A DNA stretch of 64,000 nt from Nonomuraea sediminis (lineage in GTDB: Bacteria; Actinomycetota; Actinomycetes; Streptosporangiales; Streptosporangiaceae): positions 248,001-312,000 of the forward strand of contig NZ_JAHDTI010000011.1 of assembly GCF_018531495.1 (NCBI RefSeq), in the 5' to 3' direction. Positions 58,102 to 64,000 of this stretch are shown here, piece by piece (position 1 is the first letter of the stretch; the number at the start of each line of letters is the position of its first letter). The notes beneath the pieces are model-generated. The model made no database searches and was not told the DNA's origin. It saw only the letters and a list, made by a program, of their open reading frames with translations. The position numbers and the translations under genes are program-made.

Positions 58102-58137
58102 TGGTGTCCGTCATTCACTTCCTACGATCGGATCCTC

Positions 58138-58899
58138 ATGACCGATGAGATGTTCCTCGACCTTGTCGCCGACCGGCTTGCCGGGTTGCCCGCCGTACGG
58201 GCTGTCACTCTTGGCGGGTCGCGTGCGCAGGGCACCCACACCCCCGACAGCGACTGGGACTTCGCGCTCTACTACCGAGGTGGCTTCGACCCTGCCGACC
58301 TGCGGGCCGTCGGCTGGGAAGGCGAGGTCTCCGAGCTCGGCGGCTGGGGCGGCGGGGTCTTCAACGGCGGCGCGTGGCTCTGCGTGGAGGGCAGGCGCGT
58401 CGACGTCCACTACCGCGATCTCGACGTGGTCGAGCACGAGCTCGCCGAGGCCCGGCAGGGGCGTTTCCGCTGGGAGCCGCTGATGTTCCACCTGGCGGGC
58501 ATCCCCAGCTACCTGGTGGTCGCCGAGCTCGCCACGAACCGGGTCCTGCGCGGCGACCTGACACGGCCAGGCTATCCACCGGCGCTGCGGGAGTCGGCGC
58601 CCGCGGTGTGGCGCGAGCGGGCGCGCATGACGCTGCTGTACGCCAAGGGGGCCTACGTCCCCCGCGGCCAGGCCACCGAGGTCGCCGGCGCCGTGGCCAC
58701 CGCCGCCGCGTACACCGCGCACGCGATCCTGGCGGCCCGCGGCGAGTGGGTCACCAACGAGAAGCGCCTGCTGAACCGGGCGGGCCTGCGCCCCCTCGAC
58801 ACGCTCCTGGCCGGCCTGGGACCGGAGCCCGACACGCTGGCAGCCGTGGTCGCCGAGGCGGAACGCCTCTTCGACGTCGCGGCAGGCTCGCTCAGCTGA
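58138..58899 (+). CDS. Nucleotidyltransferase-fold protein
   Basis: 253 residues. TLGGSRAQGTHTPDSDWDFALY (about 25-46) is the GSx8DxD catalytic motif of the polymerase-beta nucleotidyltransferase superfamily, as in antibiotic-inactivating and MNT-type enzymes. The third Asp is in RRVDVHYRDL. A helical C-terminal region follows (kanamycin-transferase-like). The partner HEPN gene expected for a HEPN/MNT toxin pair is not present beside it. 3' end overlaps the convergent oxidoreductase by 8 bases. Confidence 0.8.
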   Translation: MTDEMFLDLVADRLAGLPAVRAVTLGGSRAQGTHTPDSDWDFALYYRGGFDPADLRAVGWEGEVSELGGWGGGVFNGGAWLCVEGRRVDVHYRDLDVVEHELAEARQGRFRWEPLMFHLAGIPSYLVVAELATNRVLRGDLTRPGYPPALRESAPAVWRERARMTLLYAKGAYVPRGQATEVAGAVATAAAYTAHAILAARGEWVTNEKRLLNRAGLRPLDTLLAGLGPEPDTLAAVVAEAERLFDVAAGSLS

Positions 58900-59812
58900 C
58901 GGTGAGGACGACGTTGCCGGTCTTCTGGCCCGTTTCGACGTAGCGGGTGGCCTGGGTGACCTCTTCGAGGGGGTAGCGGCGGTCGATGACCGGGCGGTAG
59001 TGGCCCTCCTCGACGAGCTGTTTGAGGAACAGGACGTCGCGGCTGTCGTAGCGCGGCGGGACGGGGAAGAGGGCCCGTCGGCTCACCCGGCTCAGCAGCA
59101 GGTTGCCCAGGCCGTCGGTGGCGACGAAGACGCCGCCGGGAGCCAGCGAGCGGGCGCACCGGCGGAAGGTCAGCTTGCCGACAGCATCGAAGACGACGTC
59201 GAACGTCCGCGGCGGGAAGGCGTCGACGACCTCCACGCCGAGCGGGCGCACCGCCTCGACCTTGTGCGCCTGGCAGACGGCGGTGACGTCGGCGCCCGCG
59301 TGCCTGGCCAGCTGGACCGCCGCCGTCCCGATCGAGCCTGAGGCCCCGTAGACGAGGACCGAACGGCCGGGACGCAGCCCGGCGGGTCTGAGCCCCATCA
59401 GGGCCAGCGTCGCCCCGTCGCACACGGCCGCCGCCTCGTCGAAACCGACCCCGGCGGGCTTGGGAGCCAGCAGGCCGCTCTGCGGCACGCGGACGAACTC
59501 GGCGTGCGTGCCGAAGCGCCACGGGTTGAGCCCGAACACCTCTTGGCCGACGGCGAAGCCGGTGACGGCGGGGCCGATCGCCTCGACCGTCCCGGCCAGC
59601 TCGCTGCCCAGGACACGCCACCTCGGCCGGGGGAAGCCGGTCACCAACCGGCCGACGTACGGCCTGCCGCTGCGGAAGGCGCAGTCGGTCCTGCTGACCG
59701 TGGTGGCGTGGACCCGGATCAGCACGTCGTCGGGCCCGGGGCGGGGCGGTTCGATGTCGGCCAGGCGGAGGACCTCCGGTGGGCCGTACCTGTCGTGCAC
59801 GACCGCGCGCAT
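58892..59812 (-). CDS. Zinc-type NAD(P)H:quinone oxidoreductase (MDR family)
   Basis: 306 residues. The GroES-like N-terminal domain runs from MRAVVHDRYGPPEVLR to PRWRVLGSELAGTVEAIG. The NAD(P) motif is LVYGASGSIGTAAVQLARHA. It lacks the catalytic zinc ligands of true alcohol dehydrogenases, which places it with quinone or enone reductases. Starts with ATG 59812. Confidence 0.88.
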   Translation of the reverse strand: MRAVVHDRYGPPEVLRLADIEPPRPGPDDVLIRVHATTVSRTDCAFRSGRPYVGRLVTGFPRPRWRVLGSELAGTVEAIGPAVTGFAVGQEVFGLNPWRFGTHAEFVRVPQSGLLAPKPAGVGFDEAAAVCDGATLALMGLRPAGLRPGRSVLVYGASGSIGTAAVQLARHAGADVTAVCQAHKVEAVRPLGVEVVDAFPPRTFDVVFDAVGKLTFRRCARSLAPGGVFVATDGLGNLLLSRVSRRALFPVPPRYDSRDVLFLKQLVEEGHYRPVIDRRYPLEEVTQATRYVETGQKTGNVVLTVS

Positions 59813-59865
59813 GGCCTCATTCAGCCTGAGGGATCAGCGACGATCAGTGGTCCCGAGGGCGACAA

Positions 59866-60054
59866 CTACCTTCCCCGGATCCAGGCCGGTACGCAGGCCA
59901 GCACCCCCGCCATCACGATCGTGGGCAGGTCGCCCCAGCCCAGCGCCGCCCCGGCGGCCAGGCCGAGCACCACGCCCCCGGTACCAGCCGCGATTCCGGC
60001 GGGAGCCGCACGGTGGTGGTGCTCCACATGGGCGTACTCATGCATGGTGATCAT
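59866..60054 (-). CDS. Small His-rich membrane protein
   Basis: 62 residues. MITMHEYAHVEHHHRAAP is a His-rich cytoplasmic or external tail, followed by two hydrophobic segments (GIAAGTGGVVLGLAAGAALG and TIVMAGVLACVPAWI). It starts 10 bases after the epimerase stop, which makes it the second gene of that transcript. No family known. Moderate support, from position and composition. Confidence 0.5.
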   Translation of the reverse strand: MITMHEYAHVEHHHRAAPAGIAAGTGGVVLGLAAGAALGWGDLPTIVMAGVLACVPAWIRGR

Positions 60055-60064
60055 CGCGAGCCCC

Positions 60065-60931
60065 TCAGGCGTAGGAGCCGGAAGCCAGATCGGTGGTGAC
60101 GTACGGCCTGCTGGGCCGCCAGCCCAGCTCGGCCGTCGCGCGCGCGGCCGACACGGTCTGGTCCAGCGCCAGCGCCTGGGCGAAGGGCAGCCCCAGCGTT
60201 CTGGCGGCCTGCTCGACCGGCCACGGCTCGGCCCGGCCGATCCCACCGGCGGCCAGATCGGCGGCCGCGGCCAGCGCGGCGGTCGGCACCGCCTCCAGCG
60301 CGATGCCGTGCAGGATGCCGCTCGCCGTACCCCGCTCGAGCACCAGCCCGTACAGCTCGGCCAGGTCGTCCACGTGCACCATCGGCCAGCGCGTCGAGGC
60401 GGGACCCACGTACCGGCCGTGGCCGTGCTCCTTGGCCCAGGCCACCATCAGCGCCGGGATGCCGCCGCCGTTGCCGTAGGCGATCCCCGGCCGGACCACC
60501 GCGGAGCGGACGCCGTCCGCCGCGGCCGCCAGCACCCGCTGCTCGATCCGCGGCCGGTAGCCCACGATGTCGATGGCGTCGGTCGCCGACTCCTCGTCGG
60601 CCGCCCGGTCGCCCGTGGCGCCGAGCACCCACACGCCGCTGGTGTAGACGAACGCCCGCCCCGTCCCGCGCAGCCGCTCCAGCAGCGCGTCCACCGCCGC
60701 GGCGTCCACCGCCTCGTCGCCGGTCGGCGTCGCGATGTTGAGCACCGCGTCGACGTCGTCCGTGACCGCGGCCCGCAGCGACGCCGCGTCGGACAGATCG
60801 CCCACCCGCGCCCCGGCCTCCGCCTGACCGCCTGCCTGCACGAACGGGACCACCTCGTGGCCCGTCCGCCGCAGCCGCCGCACCGCCGCGGAACCGATGT
60901 ACCCCGTCGCACCCAGCACGAGAACCTTCAT
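60065..60931 (-). CDS. NAD(P)-dependent epimerase/dehydratase (NmrA/SDR-extended)
   Basis: 288 residues. The Rossmann motif VLVLGATGYIGSAAVRRLR (about 3-21) and the later SGVWVLG and PGIAYGNGG place it in the extended/atypical SDR group. The classical YxxxK is not evident (GYRPRIEQRVL replaces it), so it may be a reductase or regulator rather than a true epimerase. Confidence 0.82.
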   Translation of the reverse strand: MKVLVLGATGYIGSAAVRRLRRTGHEVVPFVQAGGQAEAGARVGDLSDAASLRAAVTDDVDAVLNIATPTGDEAVDAAAVDALLERLRGTGRAFVYTSGVWVLGATGDRAADEESATDAIDIVGYRPRIEQRVLAAAADGVRSAVVRPGIAYGNGGGIPALMVAWAKEHGHGRYVGPASTRWPMVHVDDLAELYGLVLERGTASGILHGIALEAVPTAALAAAADLAAGGIGRAEPWPVEQAARTLGLPFAQALALDQTVSAARATAELGWRPSRPYVTTDLASGSYA

Positions 60932-61002
60932 TGGAACCCCTTTCCGTTGACCGAACGCTAAGGGCGGGCGGTATGGCCACGGATCTGTCGAATGACCGGG
61001 TT

Positions 61003-63684
61003 CTATGACAGGTCGAGCCGGGCCAGCGCGGCCCTGGAGGAGACGCCGAGCTTGGGATAGGCGTTGGACAGGTGGTAGCCGACGGTCCGCGGGCTGATGA
61101 ACAGCCGGGCGCCGATGTCGCGGTTGCTCAGGCCCGCCGCGGCCAGCCGTACCACCTGCAGTTCCTGCGCCGTCAGCCGCGCGACCTGATCCACCCCCGC
61201 CGGCGCGGGGGAGGGGCTGGCGCCGATCGCCCGCAGCTCGCTCCTGGCGCGCTCGGCCCACGGCGTCGCCCGCATCCGCTCGAACGCCTCGAGCGCCGAG
61301 CCCAGCGCCTCGCGCGCGGCGCCGCGTCGTTTGGCGCGCCGCAGCCATTCGCCGTGGAGCAACCGGGTACGCGCCCGCTCGAACGGTCGGCCGTCTTCCG
61401 CGTGCGCGGCCAGCGCGGCCTCGAAGAGCGGCCCGGCCTCCTCGCCGGGCGCCAGCAGGGCGCGGCAGCGCAGCGCGACGGCCCGCGCCCAGGGCGTCCC
61501 GACGGCGGCGGCCCACCGCTCGAACCGGTCGCACGCCTCGCGCGCGCCGCCGTCCCCGCCGAGCCTGGCGGCCGCCTCCACCTGGTCGGGCAGGCTGTGC
61601 ACCGCGATCACGACCTGCTTCCTGGCGCCGGAGGTGACGGACCCGAGCCGGTGCGACGCGGACTCGTACCGCCCGCGGCCGAGGTCGAGCAGCCCCAGCG
61701 CGTGCGCGTGCCACGTCGGGTTCGGCGGGTCCTCGCCCACGGGCCTCAGGCAGCCCTGCTCGTCTCCCTCGATCGCGGCCAGTACGGCGAGCACCCCGCC
61801 GAGCATGGCCACGTAGTGGTGCTGCCGGGTGTCGCGGGCGATCTCCAGCCCTTCCACGGCAGTGGCGTACGCGTCGCGGTGCCTGCCGAGGAACAGCCGG
61901 CAGCGAGCCAGCCGCAGCAGCACCCTGGGCAGCACGCCCAGCGCCCCCTGCTCGCGGCACTCCCGATCCAGGGCGACGGCCTGCTCGTGCACGCTCTCGT
62001 AGTCGCCGAGCAGCAGCTCCCAGCCCTGCAGCCGGGCGTGGTCGGACAGGCCGCGCTCCCCGCGGGTGGCCGCGACGTGCGCGGCGAACTCCCGCAGCGC
62101 GGCGGCCCCGCCCGCCAGGTCGCCCGTGGCGAGCCCGCACAGCCCGGCCGCGCCCCTGCTCACGTACGCCTCGCGCACCTGTATCCCGGACAGCCGGGCC
62201 GCGGTGTCGGCCGCCGCGGCGGCCGGATTCGGCGCGTCCCAGGCCGCCGCCATCGCCTTGAAGACCACGAGCGGATCCAGCCGCGCGGCCTCGACCAGGA
62301 GCATGCGGGCCGCCTCGGGCCGGCCCATGGCGTGTTCGAGATCCGCCCGCACCGACACCAGGCGGGCGGCCCGCGCGGGGTCGTGCACGTGCGCCGCCGC
62401 CGCGTCCGCCAGCGCGGCGGCGTGTTCGAGCTGCCCGGCGTCGCTCGCGGCCAGGGCCGCCGCGGTCAGGCGCCGGGCCTTGGCGTCCTGCTCCTGCGTC
62501 AGCTGCGCGGCACGCCGGTAGGCGGCGGCGACCGCGGCCAGACCGCCGCGCGACCTGAACGACTCGGCGCTGCTCTCCAGCTCCGCCGCGACGCCCTCGT
62601 CGTAGCCCGCCGTCGCGGCGGCCAGGTGCCAGGCGCGCCGGGCCGCGTCCCCGCCGGCGGGCAGCGCCCCGGCGAGCGCCAGATGCGCGGCGGCGCGTTC
62701 GGACAGCGAGGCGCCCTGGTAGGCGGCGGCCCGCACGAGCGGGTGGCGGAACCTCACGCGGCCGTCGCCGAGCAGGATCAGCCCGGCGTCCGCCGCGGGC
62801 GCGAGATCCGCCGCCGCCGTGCCCGTCCGCTCTCCCGCACGCACGACGAGCGCCAGGTCACCGGTGTCGTCGGCGGCGGCGATCGTCAGCAGCGACCGCG
62901 CCCGGTCGCCGAGCGCGCGGATCTTGTCGTCGAAGATCCGCCGGACCCGCCGCGAGACGGGGATGGCGGCGAGCTCGCGGTCGTCGAGCGGTTCGCTGCC
63001 GTCACGCTGCGCCGGGGTGAGCGCCCCGGCCAGCTCCACCAGCGCGAGCGGGTTCCCCCGAGCCTGCGACAGCAGCCACCGGCGTACCGAGGCGTGCAGG
63101 TCCGGCACGCGATCGGCCAGCAGCACGGCCGCTTCGTCGTCGCCGAGCGGGCCGAGCTGCACCACCGGCACGCCCGGACGGTCGAACACCGCCGAGTCGT
63201 CCCGGGTGGCGAACACCACGGCCACCCGCTCGGCGCCCAGCCTGCGCGCGGCGAACAGCAGCGTCTCGGCCGACTCCAGATCCAGCCAGTGCGCGTCGTC
63301 GACCAGCACCACCACGGGCCGGTCCGCGGCCAGCTCGCTGAGCAGGGTCAGCGTGGCCGCGCCCACCAGGAAGCGGTCGCCGCGCACGCCGTAGGGCGGT
63401 TCGACCGCTCCGCGCAGCGCGCGGGCCTGCTGGCCGGGCAGCCGGTCGGCCAGCCCGAGCACCTCGCCCAGCAGCACCTGCAGGCCGGCGTACGGCAGCT
63501 CGGCCTCGGACTCGACGCCACTGGCCCGCAGCAGCCGGACGTCGCCCTCGGGCATCGACTCCAGCAGCGCCGTCTTGCCGGTGCCGGCCTCCCCGCGGAT
63601 CACCACGGCGCCGCCACGGCCCTCGCTCGCCCGCGCCAGCAGCTCACGCAGTACGGCGAGCTCGGCCGACCTCCCCCTCAACAC
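61003..63684 (-). CDS. LAL-type LuxR transcriptional activator with AAA ATPase domain
   Basis: 893 residues. The AAA/NB-ARC-type domain has Walker A IRGEAGTGKTAL (30-40) and Walker B VVVLVDDAHWLD. A long TPR-like helical middle (about 330-800) follows, then a C-terminal LuxR helix-turn-helix LTAQELQVVRLAAAGLSNRDI and PRTVGYHLSNAYPKLG. These large regulators control antibiotic clusters or sugar use in actinomycetes and respond to unknown ligands. GTG start. No direct target is marked in the window, though the epimerase 71 bases downstream is on the same strand. Confidence 0.9.
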   Translation of the reverse strand: MLRGRSAELAVLRELLARASEGRGGAVVIRGEAGTGKTALLESMPEGDVRLLRASGVESEAELPYAGLQVLLGEVLGLADRLPGQQARALRGAVEPPYGVRGDRFLVGAATLTLLSELAADRPVVVLVDDAHWLDLESAETLLFAARRLGAERVAVVFATRDDSAVFDRPGVPVVQLGPLGDDEAAVLLADRVPDLHASVRRWLLSQARGNPLALVELAGALTPAQRDGSEPLDDRELAAIPVSRRVRRIFDDKIRALGDRARSLLTIAAADDTGDLALVVRAGERTGTAAADLAPAADAGLILLGDGRVRFRHPLVRAAAYQGASLSERAAAHLALAGALPAGGDAARRAWHLAAATAGYDEGVAAELESSAESFRSRGGLAAVAAAYRRAAQLTQEQDAKARRLTAAALAASDAGQLEHAAALADAAAAHVHDPARAARLVSVRADLEHAMGRPEAARMLLVEAARLDPLVVFKAMAAAWDAPNPAAAAADTAARLSGIQVREAYVSRGAAGLCGLATGDLAGGAAALREFAAHVAATRGERGLSDHARLQGWELLLGDYESVHEQAVALDRECREQGALGVLPRVLLRLARCRLFLGRHRDAYATAVEGLEIARDTRQHHYVAMLGGVLAVLAAIEGDEQGCLRPVGEDPPNPTWHAHALGLLDLGRGRYESASHRLGSVTSGARKQVVIAVHSLPDQVEAAARLGGDGGAREACDRFERWAAAVGTPWARAVALRCRALLAPGEEAGPLFEAALAAHAEDGRPFERARTRLLHGEWLRRAKRRGAAREALGSALEAFERMRATPWAERARSELRAIGASPSPAPAGVDQVARLTAQELQVVRLAAAGLSNRDIGARLFISPRTVGYHLSNAYPKLGVSSRAALARLDLS

Positions 63685-63718
63685 GGCCGCCCACCCTAGC
63701 CGACGCCAGGAAGAACGA

Positions 63719-63745
63719 AAGCCCCGGCTCGGTGAGCCGGGGCTT
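63719..63745 (-). terminator. Rho-independent terminator of the tRNA operon
   Basis: AAGCCCCGGCTC and GAGCCGGGGCTT form a perfect 12-base stem with a 3-base loop. On the minus strand it is followed by TTTCGTTCTT, a U-rich tail. It ends the Gly-Cys-Val tRNA transcript and insulates the LAL gene. Confidence 0.88.
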
Positions 63746-63750
63746 GGTGG

Positions 63751-63822
63751 TGGACGATACTGGGATTGAACCAGTGACCTCTTCCGTGTCAGGGAAGCGC
63801 TCTCCCGCTGAGCTAATCGTCC
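63751..63822 (-). tRNA. tRNA-Val (anticodon GAC)
   Basis: 72 bases. Acceptor GGACGAT/ATCGTCC, anticodon stem CTTCC/GGAAG around CTGACAC, T loop TTCAATC, discriminator A. No encoded CCA. Confidence 0.96.
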
Positions 63823-63825
63823 GTG

Positions 63826-63896
63826 AGGTGGAGACGGGATTTGAACCCGCGTATACGGCTTTGCAGGCCGCTGCCTCGCCTCTCGGCCACTCCACC
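63826..63896 (-). tRNA. tRNA-Cys (anticodon GCA)
   Basis: 71 bases. Acceptor GGTGGAG/CTCCACC, anticodon stem CGGC/GCCG around CTGCAAA, T loop TTCAAAT, discriminator U as expected for Cys. Three bases separate it from tRNA-Val. Confidence 0.96.
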
Positions 63897-63909
63897 GAGG
63901 CGATCTCCG

Positions 63910-63981
63910 AGCGGAAGACGGGATTCGAACCCGCGACCCTCACCTTGGCAAGGTGATGCTCTACCACTGAGCCACTTCCGC
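63910..63981 (-). tRNA. tRNA-Gly (anticodon GCC)
   Basis: 72 bases. Acceptor GCGGAAG/CTTCCGC, anticodon stem CACCT/AGGTG around TGCCA, T loop TTCGAAT, discriminator U. First tRNA of the three-gene cluster on the minus strand. Confidence 0.96.
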
Positions 63982-64000
63982 GTTGCCCGTCGATTGTACC

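Noticed and set aside
58138..58899. Type II or VII toxin-antitoxin (HEPN/MNT) interpretation of the nucleotidyltransferase
   Set aside because: No HEPN partner gene is adjacent and the protein is longer than typical MNT antitoxins, so a stand-alone transferase is more likely.
1..64000. CRISPR arrays, insertion sequences, prophage genes or rRNA
   Set aside because: No repeat-spacer pattern, transposase motif, integrase or rRNA sequence was seen. The tRNA genes show no adjacent duplicated 3' ends that would mark an integrated element.

Overview
The window is very GC-rich, gene-dense DNA from an actinomycete. The evidence is frequent GTG starts, long chains of 4-base ATGA/GTGA overlaps, SigE-type sigma factors, a DUF574-type methyltransferase, LAL/LuxR and many TetR regulators, and lipoproteins and Tat substrates of actinobacterial style. 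A Streptosporangiaceae/Nonomuraea-like source is my inference; no rRNA is present to confirm it. There is no IS element, prophage or CRISPR array. No gap between recognised genes exceeds 300 bases.

Layout. 1-4035: the end of a biosynthetic-looking operon (MFS exporter, nitric-oxide-synthase oxygenase, acyl-adenylating enzyme, GT1 glycosyltransferase), followed by a decayed acetyltransferase fragment. 4.2-12.6 kb: FhuF-like iron reductase, two TetR circuits with visible operators, a flavin monooxygenase, an M15-like lipoprotein, a polytopic protein with a duplicated His/Asp motif, and a PLP enzyme/MFS pair. 12.7-24.1 kb: two methyltransferases, an eight-gene operon (YtcJ-type amidohydrolase, peptide ABC importer, TetR, C45 hydrolase), and a SulP transporter. 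24.1-28.6 kb: a sigma factor with its membrane partner, then a six-gene cassette resembling a stripped-down methylamine-dehydrogenase (mau) maturation cluster around a Tat-exported eight-cysteine protein; this is the best candidate for an undescribed system.

28.9-32.5 kb: selenocysteine locus (selC tRNA, selA, selB) with an overlapping rhodanese gene. 32.4-44.2 kb: divergent glycan-use locus (DeoR, GH4, GH38 mannosidase, EEP phosphodiesterase, Tat-exported PHP protein against PfkB kinase and a sugar ABC importer), with repeated TCGCTCAA motifs between. 44.2-48.4 kb: deletion scars (MerR tail, headless CPYC oxidoreductase, quinone oxidoreductase stub) among an MFS pump, GNAT, DoxX and LysR. 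48.4-53.7 kb: DUF574 methyltransferase, a ribose-type ABC importer, a secreted protein and a headless cupin. 53.7-61 kb: ankyrin protein, membrane proteins, a possible Fe-S HTH regulator, a divergent HTH/LD-carboxypeptidase pair with twin operators, nucleotidyltransferase, oxidoreductase and epimerase. 61-64 kb: LAL regulator, terminator, and tRNA genes for Val, Cys and Gly.

The genes fall into self-contained modules: import plus hydrolysis, sensing plus export, or biosynthesis. Several modules carry their own regulator and readable operators. Four truncated gene ends show that the region has lost DNA by small deletions.
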